Positions 8,731 to 17,812 of a stretch of DNA of 64,000 nt are shown here, one piece after another; position 1 is the stretch's first letter; each line of letters starts with the position of its first letter. The stretch is from Campylobacterales bacterium (GTDB lineage Bacteria > Campylobacterota > Campylobacteria > Campylobacterales > Sulfurimonadaceae). The notes beneath the pieces are model-generated. The model saw only the letters and a program-made list of their open reading frames with translations. It was not told the origin of the DNA and searched no databases. The stretch spans positions 19,591-83,590 of the forward strand of contig JAFGUB010000026.1 of NCBI GenBank assembly GCA_016938735.1. The letters are read 5' to 3'. The translations under genes were made by a program, and so were the position numbers.

Positions 8731-10209
8731 ATGAGAGCAAACGCCATCCACTTTATCAACGACGCCGGAACGCTGCTGCGTTTTGACGGCGTGCAACTGA
8801 CGCCGCTCAAATCGATCAAGGAGCGCGACGCGGCGTGTTGCGCCGTGGTTCCTTTGGCTGCTTTGCGCACCCACGGCGTGCGCATCGACAAAGAGATATC
8901 CCCTGAAAAGCTCGAAATCCAGACCGAAATGAGCATGTACGAAGAGGCGGGGCTTAATGCCGAAGTCGCTTACAAGATCGCCTCGTTGCCCATTGATCTG
9001 CCTGCTGCGGGGGAGCGCTACATCGAGTCGTACGCGGTTGAGAGCGGCTACTTGCGGGAGCGCTTTGGCAAAACCGTCTCCAAAATTTCCCATCTTGATT
9101 GGATCGTTCCCGCGTTTTTGCGCTACGAAGCGCTCTATGCCTTTGAGAAGATCGAGCGGCGCAACGACCTTTTTATCTATCTGGGTGAGACGGAGTCCTA
9201 CGCCGTGATGTTCAAAGATGGGCACTATATCTCGCACCGCAGCATCATGAACCTTACCGAACTGGCGCAAAAAGTCGATGTCGATCTGCCCACCTTGCGC
9301 ACGATGCTGGTGCAAAAAGGGCTAGAGAGCGAGCGCTACGAACCGGCCGATTTTTTAAAGATGAGTACGCTGCAGCAGGAGCTCTCAAAGGTAGCCGAAC
9401 GCATCGCTCATGCCATCAGCCACAAGCGCGGTATTTTCGGTTTTGATCATGTGGATCGTTTTTATCTCGATTTTGACGGATCGGCCATTCCGGGTTTTTT
9501 GGAGATCTTCGCCAATTACGGCTTTGACGCCGCGAAGTATCTCACGCTGCCTCAGTTAGAGGGGATCGAGCGCGCGCAACATGATGACGCGCTCTGCGCG
9601 CTCTACCTTTTGGGAATCGTGCAGGGGCGCTGCCATGGGGCCAACTTAAGCATCTTCGAGCGTCGGCCGCCGTTTTACCAAACGCACGGAGGACTCTTTT
9701 TTGCGACCCTTGCCGCATCGGCACTGCTGGCGCTGGCCTATCCGCTTTATGCCCTCTATACGCTAGAGGGGCTTGAGGAGCGCTCGATGCAGCTTGAAGC
9801 GCAGGTAAGCACGATGGAGTCGATGGGCAAGAAGCTCCAGGAGAAGCTCAAAAGCGTACGCGAAGAGCGCGACGCGCTGGTGCTTGAGGAGCGCCGGATT
9901 CACGAGCAGATCGAAAGCTTCGCGCTGCTCGTCGATGCACTCAGCGCTCAGCGCGTCACAACCCGGCAGCGGCAGGTGATGATGGAAGATATCAACGCCG
10001 CCTTAGCGCGCTATAAGCTCTCTTCAAAGCTGATGGAGTGCAATGCCACGCAGAGCTGCCGCGTGCAGCTCATCAGCGAGTATCAAAAACGTGACGATAT
10101 CGCCAAGTTTATGAAGCAGCTGCTGGAGCGCGGATACCGCCATGTCGCCACACGCGAGATCCGCCGCGACGAGCACATTTACGAGAGTATGATCGAGGTG
10201 GCGCGATGA
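8731..10209 (+). CDS. mshI: MshI-like PilM-PilN fusion, pilus alignment subcomplex
   Basis: This is a 492-residue protein with a cytoplasmic N-terminal region of about 310 residues resembling the actin-like PilM/MshI fold. One transmembrane helix follows (near 318-338, FFATLAASALLALAYPLYAL), then a coiled coil rich in Glu, Lys and Leu and a PilN-like periplasmic domain. PilM and PilN are separate proteins in most type IVa systems, so this is a natural fusion. It overlaps the PilO-like gene by four bases. It would link the motor to the secretin-side complex. The symbol is assigned by locus order and architecture; sequence identity to Vibrio MshI could not be checked. Confidence 0.65.
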   Translation: MRANAIHFINDAGTLLRFDGVQLTPLKSIKERDAACCAVVPLAALRTHGVRIDKEISPEKLEIQTEMSMYEEAGLNAEVAYKIASLPIDLPAAGERYIESYAVESGYLRERFGKTVSKISHLDWIVPAFLRYEALYAFEKIERRNDLFIYLGETESYAVMFKDGHYISHRSIMNLTELAQKVDVDLPTLRTMLVQKGLESERYEPADFLKMSTLQQELSKVAERIAHAISHKRGIFGFDHVDRFYLDFDGSAIPGFLEIFANYGFDAAKYLTLPQLEGIERAQHDDALCALYLLGIVQGRCHGANLSIFERRPPFYQTHGGLFFATLAASALLALAYPLYALYTLEGLEERSMQLEAQVSTMESMGKKLQEKLKSVREERDALVLEERRIHEQIESFALLVDALSAQRVTTRQRQVMMEDINAALARYKLSSKLMECNATQSCRVQLISEYQKRDDIAKFMKQLLERGYRHVATREIRRDEHIYESMIEVAR

Positions 10210-10832
10210 AACAGCAGCTTGCCGAGCTTGAGACCCAGCTAGAACAGATGGGGCGCACCAAGCGTCTTGCGGTGCATCTGGTGCTGCTCGCATCGGCGCT
10301 CTATATGAGCTGGGTGCTCTTTGGCGAGGCGCTCAGCGAAGAGATCGTAACACAGGAGGATCGGATCGCATCGCTCGAGATGAAGCTGCTCAAAAATAAC
10401 AACCGCTCGCTCGAAGCGGCGATTCTCAAAAGTAAAAAAGAGGCGTTGGCGCTTGAAGACAGCATCAACCATCTGCACTTTCAAAAGCAGTTTTTGCAGA
10501 CCAAGCTTCAGTCGATCGACTTTATCCACTTTAGCAATCAAGGGAGCGCGGAGCTTTTAGACGATATCCTCAGGCACTCCGTCGAGCACTCTATCGTGCT
10601 GGAGCAGATCGTCGCTACCCCCATCGAGCCGCAGCAAGAAGGGGTGGGGCTAAAGCCCAAAAACCGTCTCATCGTCACGGGCACGGGGAGCTTTGCCGAT
10701 ATCACGAGCCTGCAGTACTATATCGACAGCCTCAGCGCCGTATTGGTGAGCGACGCCTTACATGTAAGCATCGATGAGAACAACGCTACCCGGTTTGAGC
10801 TTGTTTTGGTGCATTACGGAGTCGATCTATGA
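10206..10832 (+). CDS. mshJ: MshJ-like (PilO family) pilus assembly protein
   Basis: This is a 208-residue bitopic inner-membrane protein. A short cytoplasmic tail is followed by a transmembrane helix (about residues 20-40, LAVHLVLLASALYMSWVLF), a long coiled coil and a small ferredoxin-like periplasmic domain, the PilO/MshJ layout. It overlaps both neighbours by four bases. An exact TTACATGTAA lies near the 3' end and is read in frame as LHV. It is expected to pair with the PilN part of the preceding protein and with the MshK-like protein. Confidence 0.65.
   Translation: MKQQLAELETQLEQMGRTKRLAVHLVLLASALYMSWVLFGEALSEEIVTQEDRIASLEMKLLKNNNRSLEAAILKSKKEALALEDSINHLHFQKQFLQTKLQSIDFIHFSNQGSAELLDDILRHSVEHSIVLEQIVATPIEPQQEGVGLKPKNRLIVTGTGSFADITSLQYYIDSLSAVLVSDALHVSIDENNATRFELVLVHYGVDL
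10758..10767. repeat. TTACATGTAA palindrome in mshJ
   Basis: Exact copy, 12-bp form CTTACATGTAAG; read LHV. Confidence 0.9.
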
Positions 10833-11224
10833 AGATGCTGCCGTTGTGGTTGTTGGCGCTTGCGGCGTGGGGTACGGAGGTGAGCGAGATCGCGCAGCGC
10901 ATCGAGACCCTCTCGCAAGAGTTGCTGCTGCAACCCAGGCCCGACTACCGCGTCTATGATCCTTTTGCGCGCAGCAAACCGCTGTTGCAGCAAAAGAGCG
11001 CGCCGGTGGTTACCGCGACGCCCAAAGCGCTGCGCGTCGAGACCGTCTTGGCGGGTCGCGCGTGGGTTGAGGGGCGTTGGGTCGGCAAAGGCGACGCCCT
11101 TGCGGGTGGAACGGTCGTGTCGGTCAGCCCGCACGGTATCGTCATCGCCTATGCGCATGAGCAGATCGCCGTTGCGCGGGTCAAAGCGGCAGCGATATCT
11201 ATGACAAAGGATCCGATAGAATGA
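10829..11224 (+). CDS. mshK: MshK-like (PilP family) periplasmic pilus assembly protein
   Basis: This is a 131-residue exported protein. A hydrophobic N-terminus (LPLWLLALAAWG) looks like a signal peptide. A proline-rich stretch follows (QPRPDYRVYDPFARSKPLL), then a short beta domain with VETVLAGRAWVEG and GDALAGGTVVSVSPHG, the pattern of MshK/GspC homology-region proteins that contact the secretin. No lipobox cysteine is present, unlike PilP. It overlaps mshJ and mshL by four bases. Confidence 0.6.
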   Translation: MKMLPLWLLALAAWGTEVSEIAQRIETLSQELLLQPRPDYRVYDPFARSKPLLQQKSAPVVTATPKALRVETVLAGRAWVEGRWVGKGDALAGGTVVSVSPHGIVIAYAHEQIAVARVKAAAISMTKDPIE

Positions 11225-12765
11225 GACGGTTTTTGGCACTTTTAAGCCTGTGGATCGGGGTGGCTCTCCCCTCTAGTGCCTGCGATGATATGCTCTTCTC
11301 GTTTGATCTATCGCAGAGCAAAGGGAGTGTACGCATCGTCGATATTGTCGAAAATGTTGCCCAGAGCTGTCATTTTTCGGTCATTGTCGTCGATAAAGAA
11401 GCGCGTAAGATGCTTGAATCGAAGCTCTTTTTGGTGCATATTAAAGACTATACACTGGATCATCTTTTTGATTTTCTCTTTTCGCAGAACAACCTCTTTT
11501 ATCGCTATGACGCGGAGCGAAAAGTGTTGACTTTATCCTATCTGGAGACCCGCTCATTCGTGATCGATTATGTCAACCTCAGCGAACAGACCACCGAATC
11601 AACCAAAACCATCACGGTCGGCGCGGCATCAAACAATAACGGAACCAACGGAACCGGCGGCACATCGGGTTATGGCGGCGGCACTACGGGCGGCGACGCT
11701 ATGGGAACCAACGGCGCCATGCAAGGCGGAGGGCTCAACGCCGACTCCACCACCATCCGCTCGAACACCAAATTCGAGTTTTGGGAGAAGCTTACCCATG
11801 AGATCGATGCGATTCTCTCCCGTGATGAGGATGCACGTCAGATCAGCAGCAAATCGATCATCAACCGCGAAGCAGGGATTGTGACCATCACCGGCACCAA
11901 ATCCCAGATCGAGCGGGTGGAACAGTATCTTGAGAAACTGCGCGAGCGGCTGCACAAGCAGGTGATGCTGGAGACCAAGATCTTCGAGCTGCGCTACGCG
12001 GATCGTAACAACTCCGGCGTGGATTGGTCGAAGTTTCAGCTCTCTCTAGGTGGCAAGGCGGGCAACATGATCGCCGGAGATCAGTACGGTTCACTCAATG
12101 CGCCGAGCTTTTCGTTTAACTATCAGTTTTCCATGGAGGGTTTGTTGCAGTTTTTGCACCGCTACGGCGATGTTAACACCCTCTCGACACCCAAGATTTT
12201 GACGCTCAACAATCAACCCGCCGTCATCAACGTCGGCAATCAGATCAACTACCGCTACCAAAGCGGCAGCGTCAGCGCCACCAATGTGGGTGCTTCGACC
12301 ACCAATACCTACATCATGAGCTCCGTATTCGTAGGGCTGACGCTCAACATCGTCCCCGAGATTACCGATGACGGCTTTGTGATCTTGCGGATCAATCCGG
12401 TGCTCAGTGAAGAGCTTGATGCCGACAACGCTCTCTCGATGGGCAGTACCGCGCAGAGTGTGAACGACGATGGGGTGCGCACCATGCCGCCGGATATCAA
12501 GATAAAACAGCTCTCCTCCATCGTCAAGGCCAAAGACGGTAGCCGCGTCGTGATCGGCGGTCTGGTCTCTACCCGTAGCGTTGAATCCAAAACCTCCGTG
12601 CCGCTGCTGGGTGCCATCCCCGTGGTGGGCGGACTCTTTCGCTCCAGCGGTGTTGAGAGTGAAAAGGTGGAGCTGATCATCGTCGTGACGCCCAAGATCG
12701 TAACGCACGACAATTTTCCCACCATCGGTGACGCTGAACGCCACATTACGGAGCGCTTTGAATGA
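11221..12765 (+). CDS. mshL: MshL/PilQ-family outer-membrane secretin
   Basis: This is a 514-residue protein with a signal peptide (residues 1-20), an N-terminal secretin/TonB-short domain (about 30-115) and a Gly/Asn/Thr-rich low-complexity linker (about 138-175, starting ASNNNGTNGTGGTSG). An N1-type domain follows, then the secretin core ending in PLLGAIPVVGGLFRS and VELIIVVTPKIV, the diagnostic C-terminal motif. It forms the outer-membrane ring through which the pilus emerges. It overlaps mshK and mshM by four bases. No pilotin-binding tail is evident; the lipoprotein at the end of the operon could serve as pilotin, which is speculation. Confidence 0.88.
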   Translation: MRRFLALLSLWIGVALPSSACDDMLFSFDLSQSKGSVRIVDIVENVAQSCHFSVIVVDKEARKMLESKLFLVHIKDYTLDHLFDFLFSQNNLFYRYDAERKVLTLSYLETRSFVIDYVNLSEQTTESTKTITVGAASNNNGTNGTGGTSGYGGGTTGGDAMGTNGAMQGGGLNADSTTIRSNTKFEFWEKLTHEIDAILSRDEDARQISSKSIINREAGIVTITGTKSQIERVEQYLEKLRERLHKQVMLETKIFELRYADRNNSGVDWSKFQLSLGGKAGNMIAGDQYGSLNAPSFSFNYQFSMEGLLQFLHRYGDVNTLSTPKILTLNNQPAVINVGNQINYRYQSGSVSATNVGASTTNTYIMSSVFVGLTLNIVPEITDDGFVILRINPVLSEELDADNALSMGSTAQSVNDDGVRTMPPDIKIKQLSSIVKAKDGSRVVIGGLVSTRSVESKTSVPLLGAIPVVGGLFRSSGVESEKVELIIVVTPKIVTHDNFPTIGDAERHITERFE

Positions 12766-13556
12766 GCAGCTATGCTTCCGCCGCCGCACTCTTTGAGAGC
12801 AGCTTTGATCAGGCGGAGTACTTTGAGAGTATGAGCGCCGAGTTTGCCAAAAATAGCCTCTTTTCATTGGTAGAGGCTAATGAGGTGGCCTTGCTTTTTT
12901 TGCTGGGCGAGCCGGGCGTGGGCAAGACCTATCTGCTGCATCTGCTGTGTGAGGCTTTTAAGGAGCGCCGCCGCATCGTGATGGCCAGCGAACCGTTTGG
13001 GTCGCCCGAGAGTCTGATGCACTTTTTGCTGCAAGAGGATGAGGCCTCTGTAGCGGTGATGACCTTACCGCAGATGAAAGAGCGCGCCCTTGCACTCTAC
13101 GCGCCAACGCCGCATCTGATCATCCTCGATGAGGCGCAGCTACTCGATGAGCGCGTCTATGAGTATATCCGCATTCTGGCCGATACCAAATCGTTTCGCT
13201 TTTTGCTTTCGATGCATGCGCACGAGGGCAAAGCGATCGTCAAAAAACCCCACTTCGCTACCCGTGACCACCGCGTGATCACTCTGGGCCTGCTGCAAGG
13301 CAGCGAGCTGCGCCATTATCTCGAATCCACGCTGCTGCGCCACAACATGGGGATGCTCGCCGAGGGGCTGGGGAACAAGGAGTTCAAGATGATCGAGCGC
13401 TTCACCCAGGGGAACTTCCGTCTGCTCAAACAGATGTTCCGGCGCATCTTCGCGCTGAGTGACCACGCCAAAACGAACGGCATCGCGCTGCACTCCAAGC
13501 CTAACGGCTGCATTGTGACGATGGCGGCGATTGATCTGGGGTGTCTGGATGCATAA
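12762..13556 (+). CDS. mshM: MshM/ExeA-family AAA ATPase
   Basis: This is a 264-residue cytoplasmic AAA ATPase with Walker A GEPGVGKT (about residues 46-53) and Walker B LIILDEAQ. It has the length of MshM without the C-terminal peptidoglycan-binding region found in ExeA. In MSHA systems this ATPase is thought to act in assembly or placement of the machine, separate from the extension motor. It overlaps the MshN-like gene by eight bases. Confidence 0.75.
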   Translation: MSSYASAAALFESSFDQAEYFESMSAEFAKNSLFSLVEANEVALLFLLGEPGVGKTYLLHLLCEAFKERRRIVMASEPFGSPESLMHFLLQEDEASVAVMTLPQMKERALALYAPTPHLIILDEAQLLDERVYEYIRILADTKSFRFLLSMHAHEGKAIVKKPHFATRDHRVITLGLLQGSELRHYLESTLLRHNMGMLAEGLGNKEFKMIERFTQGNFRLLKQMFRRIFALSDHAKTNGIALHSKPNGCIVTMAAIDLGCLDA

Positions 13557-14247
13557 CAGTTTTGACGCGCTCTTGCAGCGCTGCATCCTCTACCGAAAAC
13601 GCGCCCAACTAAGGGTGCTTAAAATCGCGCTCCTTTCAAGCGCGTTGATAGCCGCTTTGGTGTGGGGCGCTTGGACGCTGATGCATCAAGAGGAGCCGTC
13701 CGCTGCGCCCTTAGCGGCACATGCGTCCTCGCTGCATTATGTCGCCGCCTCATCGCTCGCATCCCAGGCCAAAGATGCCAACTACAGCGTGGTTGTCGAT
13801 GAAGCCTACCTGCTGCGCTATGCGCAAAGCAAGCAGACGCAAAGCCGCACCGCCTCCTCCGAACCCGCTAAAGCAGAGGTGGTTGCACCTTTACATGTAA
13901 GCAGCGCCTCTTTGTCGTCCGTGCCTTCAAGGGTGGTGATGAGCACCAAAAAGGTGTCGGGTGCTCAGGAGCTCATCGCTCTACATGAGCGCGAGCCGCG
14001 CTACGAAACCGCGCTCAAAATCGCGCTGCACTACTTTGAACAGCAGGAGTATCTGCTCGCTTCATCGTGGGCGAAGCGTGCCAATATTTTGGATAAAGAG
14101 TCCGAAGGGGCGTGGATTATCTATGCCAAATCCGAATACGCGCGGGGCAATCAGGAGCGTGCCAAAGAGATTTTGCAGCTCTATCTCTCCAACAAGTCTT
14201 CAAACGAAGCGCAGACGCTCTTGATGACTTGGAGTCAGGGTTCCTAG
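13549..14247 (+). CDS. mshN: MshN-like TPR membrane protein
   Basis: This is a 232-residue bitopic protein: a cytoplasmic N-terminus of about 25 residues, a transmembrane helix (LLSSALIAALVWGAWTLM), a linker rich in Ala and Ser, and a C-terminal TPR-like array (EPRYETALKIALHYFEQQEY and ILDKESEGAWIIYAKSEYA). I chose the ATG that overlaps mshM by eight bases; an in-frame ATG six codons earlier lies deeper in mshM. An exact TTACATGTAA in the linker is read LHV. The TPR part is expected in the periplasm, as in MshN. Confidence 0.6.
   Translation: MHNSFDALLQRCILYRKRAQLRVLKIALLSSALIAALVWGAWTLMHQEEPSAAPLAAHASSLHYVAASSLASQAKDANYSVVVDEAYLLRYAQSKQTQSRTASSEPAKAEVVAPLHVSSASLSSVPSRVVMSTKKVSGAQELIALHEREPRYETALKIALHYFEQQEYLLASSWAKRANILDKESEGAWIIYAKSEYARGNQERAKEILQLYLSNKSSNEAQTLLMTWSQGS
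13891..13900. repeat. TTACATGTAA palindrome in mshN
   Basis: Exact copy in the low-constraint linker; read LHV. Confidence 0.9.
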
Positions 14248-14790
14248 ATGCGCCGTCTGTTGGGCATACTGCTTTGCCTTGCGCCGCTATGGGCGACGCC
14301 GCATGAGCAGTTGGCACAGAAGCTCTCAGAGGGGGCTTATGAGGAGGCGTGCATCATCGGCAAGCAGATCGTAGGGGCCAACGAACGCGACGAAAAGGTG
14401 CTCTCGCTTATCGGCATGGCTTGTATGAAAGCGGACTATATCGATGCGCTTTCCGTGATTCAAAGCCGACTCTACGCTACAAGCGAAGCGCGCTCCAACG
14501 CGACCCTTTTTGCCGCGCTGCTCTTGCAAAAGCGGCTGATTTACGAGTTTATCTATGACGGCGTAGATCTCTCCGTATTCTCCTTGCCGGTCTCGGATCA
14601 TCCGCTCTCCGTCGCCTTTCGCTCCTTGCGTGATGGGCGCTATAAAGTGTTAGGCGGCAACGCAAAGCAGATTACCTTTGCAGAAAAAGGCCTGCACTAT
14701 CTGCTCTACATCGATGATGCCAAGAAGGGTAAAATAGCGATTGACGTCATTCACGCTGATGGCAGCGTAGATCAACACAGGTACCGATAA
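14248..14790 (+). CDS. Exported TPR-like protein of the pilus operon
   Basis: This is a 180-residue protein with a signal peptide (RLLGILLCLAPLWA). Helical repeats follow (KLSEGAYEEACIIGKQIV and VLSLIGMACMKADYIDAL) that resemble Sel1/TPR units, then a small beta-rich C-terminus. It starts at the stop of mshN and its stop overlaps the start of mshE by one base. I find no counterpart in the canonical msh order, where mshN is followed directly by mshE; it may be a lineage-specific periplasmic partner of the pilus. Function unknown. Confidence 0.65.
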   Translation: MRRLLGILLCLAPLWATPHEQLAQKLSEGAYEEACIIGKQIVGANERDEKVLSLIGMACMKADYIDALSVIQSRLYATSEARSNATLFAALLLQKRLIYEFIYDGVDLSVFSLPVSDHPLSVAFRSLRDGRYKVLGGNAKQITFAEKGLHYLLYIDDAKKGKIAIDVIHADGSVDQHRYR

Positions 14791-16460
14791 TGATCAAACA
14801 GGTTGTACGTTTAGGCGATTTGCTGGTAGATAAGAGGCTCATCACCCAAGAGCAGCTGATGCATGCCCTTGCCCTTCAAAAGGAGTCCAACTTTACCAAA
14901 AAGCTGGGTGAGGTGCTGATCATCGAGGGGTATGTGACGGCCAGAGAGATTGCCAGAGAGCTCTCCAACCAGCTTGGGATCGAGTTTGTGGACATCTACG
15001 GCGTTGAACTTGATTTCAAGCTGATCGGGCGTTATCCGGGGCATGTGCTTGAAAATGCCGAGGCGATTCCCATCCGCGAAGATGACGAGTACGTCTATAT
15101 CGCCACCTCTAATCCGCTAGGCTACGACGCACTTGAGGCGGTGGAGCGGGTGGTGATCTCCAAGCCCATCAAGCTCTTTTTGGCGCTGGATGAGGATATG
15201 CGTAACATCTTCGCGCGTATCGCCATCATCCGCAATACCAAAACTATCGCCGAAGAGGTGAAGCGCGAAATCTCCCAAGAGGGCTACAAGAGCGACAGCG
15301 ACGAAAGCGCCGTGATGCGCCTGATTCGCCTCATTGTCCAAGACGCGATCAACCGCAAAGCCAGTGACATTCACATTGAACCCGATGCGCATGAGGTTTC
15401 GGTGCGCGTGCGCGTGGACGGGGTGCTGCATGAGATTTTTGTTTTTGAACTGACCATCTACAACGCGCTGGCATCACGGATCAAGATTTTGGGCAATCTC
15501 GACATCTCCGAGCGGCGTAAAGCGCAAGACGGGCGTTTTGATATGGAGATCAATAAAGGCAAATACGATTTTCGTCTCTCCACGACCCCGACGCTTTTTG
15601 GCGAGTCGATCGTCATGCGTATCCTTGATCAGCAAAAAATTCTGCTCAAACTGGGCGATTTGGGGTTGGAAAATGAAAATCTCGAAGCCTTTGAGTCGAT
15701 CATCCGTTCGCCGCATGGCATTATCCTCATTACGGGCCCTACCGGAAGCGGTAAGACCACCACCCTCTACGCCGCGCTCAATGAGATCAAAAGCCTTGAA
15801 AACAAGGTGCTCACCGTTGAAGACCCCATCGAGTATCAGTTGCCGCTGGTGCAGCAGGTGCAGGTGAATGAGAAGGTAGGCTTTAGCTTTTTTGCGGCGC
15901 TCAAATCGTTTCTGCGCCAAGACCCCGATGTGATCATGGTGGGCGAGATCCGCGATATGGAGACGCTCAGCGCGGCCGCGCAGGCATCCTTGACGGGACA
16001 TCTGGTTTTTTCAACCCTGCATACCAACGACGCGCCCAGCGCTATCAGCCGTATGGTGCAGATGGGGCTTGAGCCTTATTTGATCGCCGATTCGCTGCTG
16101 GCGGTAGTGGCGCAACGGCTGGTACGCCGCAACTGCGACTACTGCAAGATCGAGTACAAACCGCACCACAACCTCTTGCGTCAGGTACATGAATATCTGC
16201 CTGAAAATCCCATATTTTTCAAAGGACGCGGCTGCCCTAAATGCGGTATGAGCGGCTTTTCGGGGCGGATTATGATCGTTGAGATTTTGCAGATCAACCA
16301 CGCCATCTCTCAGCTCATCTCCTCCAATGCCAACAAATTTGAGATCGCTTCCAAAGCCAAAGAGATCGGGCTATTTACGCCGATGATCCGCGACGGTTTG
16401 CAAAAAGCGCTCAAGGGGATCATTCCGCTTGAAGAGATCATGCGCGTGACGCGCGGCTAG
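14790..16460 (+). CDS. mshE: MshE/PilB-type pilus extension ATPase with MshEN domain
   Basis: This is a 556-residue hexameric motor ATPase. The N-terminus carries two tandem MshEN-like motifs, RLGDLLVDKRLITQEQLMHA and KLGEVLIIEGYVTAREIARE, the repeat that binds cyclic di-GMP in Vibrio MshE. The first copy has Lys where the consensus has Gly and the second has Lys for the first Arg. The core has Walker A GPTGSGKT (about residue 315), an Asp box and Walker B IMVGEIRD. A four-cysteine zinc site follows (CDYC and CPKC). It powers pilus polymerisation with MshG. No PilT-type retraction ATPase is in the window. Control by cyclic di-GMP is likely but must be tested because of the two substitutions. 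Confidence 0.85.
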   Translation: MIKQVVRLGDLLVDKRLITQEQLMHALALQKESNFTKKLGEVLIIEGYVTAREIARELSNQLGIEFVDIYGVELDFKLIGRYPGHVLENAEAIPIREDDEYVYIATSNPLGYDALEAVERVVISKPIKLFLALDEDMRNIFARIAIIRNTKTIAEEVKREISQEGYKSDSDESAVMRLIRLIVQDAINRKASDIHIEPDAHEVSVRVRVDGVLHEIFVFELTIYNALASRIKILGNLDISERRKAQDGRFDMEINKGKYDFRLSTTPTLFGESIVMRILDQQKILLKLGDLGLENENLEAFESIIRSPHGIILITGPTGSGKTTTLYAALNEIKSLENKVLTVEDPIEYQLPLVQQVQVNEKVGFSFFAALKSFLRQDPDVIMVGEIRDMETLSAAAQASLTGHLVFSTLHTNDAPSAISRMVQMGLEPYLIADSLLAVVAQRLVRRNCDYCKIEYKPHHNLLRQVHEYLPENPIFFKGRGCPKCGMSGFSGRIMIVEILQINHAISQLISSNANKFEIASKAKEIGLFTPMIRDGLQKALKGIIPLEEIMRVTRG

Positions 16461-16463
16461 AGC

Positions 16464-17705
16464 ATGAAGTATTTCGAGGTACGCTACCGTCGGGGACAGA
16501 CCAGCAAAAGCGTCGTCGTGGAGGCCGAAAACCGGCTGGACGCGATGAAGCGGTTTTTAAAGCTTGAAATAGGCGTGCCGATAGAGTTGAGCGAAGTGGG
16601 TGAGCCCTTTTCGATCAAGGTGCGCAAGTTTATCGAGAAGCAGCGCGATCCGATCAAGGCCAAGCGGGTCAATAACGAGCACTACATCTCCGTGCTGCGC
16701 CAGCTATCGGTGATGCTTGATGCCGGAATGCCCATTAACGTCTGTCTTGAAGAGACGGTGCGCTCGACGCAAGATCCGATGCTGCGCGCCATTATGCAGA
16801 CGGTGCATGAGGATATCGAAGGGGGGCAGGGCTTTACCAATGCTATCAAGCCCTTTCGTACCCAACTGGGCAACCTTTCGGTCTCGATGATCTATCTGGG
16901 TGAGCAGACGGGAACGCTGGCTGAATCGATCGAAAAATTGGCGGATATTTTGCAGACGATCCATGAAAACCGCATCAAGCTCAAAAAGGCAACCCGCTAT
17001 CCGATGATCACGATCTTTGCGATGGCAATTGCTTTTGGGGTGGTGATTACCTTTGTTGTACCTCAGTTTAAAGATATTTTCGCGCAAAGCGGCGCGGAGC
17101 TGCCGTTTCCGACCAAGCTGCTGCTGTGGATCGAATATGCGCTTACGACTTATGGCCCCTTTATCGCGCTGGGAGCTGGTGTGTTGCTGGCGGGTTATCT
17201 TTACATGTATCGGCGCAATCCGACGTGGGCGCTGGTTTCTGATCGGCTGCTGCTGCGCGTCTACATCGTCGGTGCGGTGACCAAATATGCGATGCTGGGG
17301 CGTTTTGTCTATATTTTCAACGTCCTCATTCATGCCGGTATCCCCATTGTCGATGCGCTCAAAGCGGCGGTAGGGGTGGTGGACAACCGCTACATGAAAC
17401 AGCAGTTCGGGCGCATCGTGGAGGATATCGAGGGAGGGCAGTCGCTCTACAGCGGTTTTGTCGATGCAAAGATGTTTGAGAGCATGATCTTGCAGATGCT
17501 CAAAGCGGGTGAGGATTCGGGCGCGCTCAACTCCATGCTCTCAAAGATCACCAAGTACTATAATGACAAATATGATAACATCATCGACAATGTCTCATCC
17601 ATGATCGAGCCGATCTTGATCGCGGCGATTGCGGGGTTTGTGCTGGTGCTGGCACTGGGCATTTTTTTGCCGATGTGGTCGATGGCCGAAGCGATGGGGA
17701 TGTAA
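16464..17705 (+). CDS. mshG: MshG/PilC-family inner-membrane platform protein
   Basis: This is a 413-residue polytopic protein with two GspF domains. The first contains LRQLSVMLDAGMPI and the second FVYIFNVLIHAGIPIVDAL, the repeated cytoplasmic helical-bundle signature. Three hydrophobic segments are seen (near 170-195, 220-245 and 380-405). It starts three bases after mshE with an ATG. It is the membrane base on which the motor ATPase acts. A TTACATGTAT copy is read YMY, the frame in which the exact palindrome would give a stop. Confidence 0.85.
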   Translation: MKYFEVRYRRGQTSKSVVVEAENRLDAMKRFLKLEIGVPIELSEVGEPFSIKVRKFIEKQRDPIKAKRVNNEHYISVLRQLSVMLDAGMPINVCLEETVRSTQDPMLRAIMQTVHEDIEGGQGFTNAIKPFRTQLGNLSVSMIYLGEQTGTLAESIEKLADILQTIHENRIKLKKATRYPMITIFAMAIAFGVVITFVVPQFKDIFAQSGAELPFPTKLLLWIEYALTTYGPFIALGAGVLLAGYLYMYRRNPTWALVSDRLLLRVYIVGAVTKYAMLGRFVYIFNVLIHAGIPIVDALKAAVGVVDNRYMKQQFGRIVEDIEGGQSLYSGFVDAKMFESMILQMLKAGEDSGALNSMLSKITKYYNDKYDNIIDNVSSMIEPILIAAIAGFVLVLALGIFLPMWSMAEAMGM

Positions 17706-17715
17706 GGACGCAAAG

Positions 17716-17811
17716 ATGGAGCATGAAGCCGGTACGATTACGGTGGCTATTATTTCAACGCTGGTTCTGGGCTTTGGCCTCTGGATCATACATAAAATCA
17801 ACGAGATTTGA
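17716..17811 (+). CDS. 31-residue single-span membrane peptide
   Basis: This small gene lies between mshG and the lipoprotein gene. An AAGGA Shine-Dalgarno sequence precedes its ATG. The product is a short polar head (MEHEAGTIT), one hydrophobic helix (VAIISTLVLGFGLWII) and a basic tail (HKINEI). The stop codon TGA overlaps or abuts the next start. It is easily missed because of its size. Its place at the end of the pilus run suggests a small subunit of the inner-membrane platform, but no family is recognised. Confidence 0.6.
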   Translation: MEHEAGTITVAIISTLVLGFGLWIIHKINEI

Positions 17812-17812
17812 G

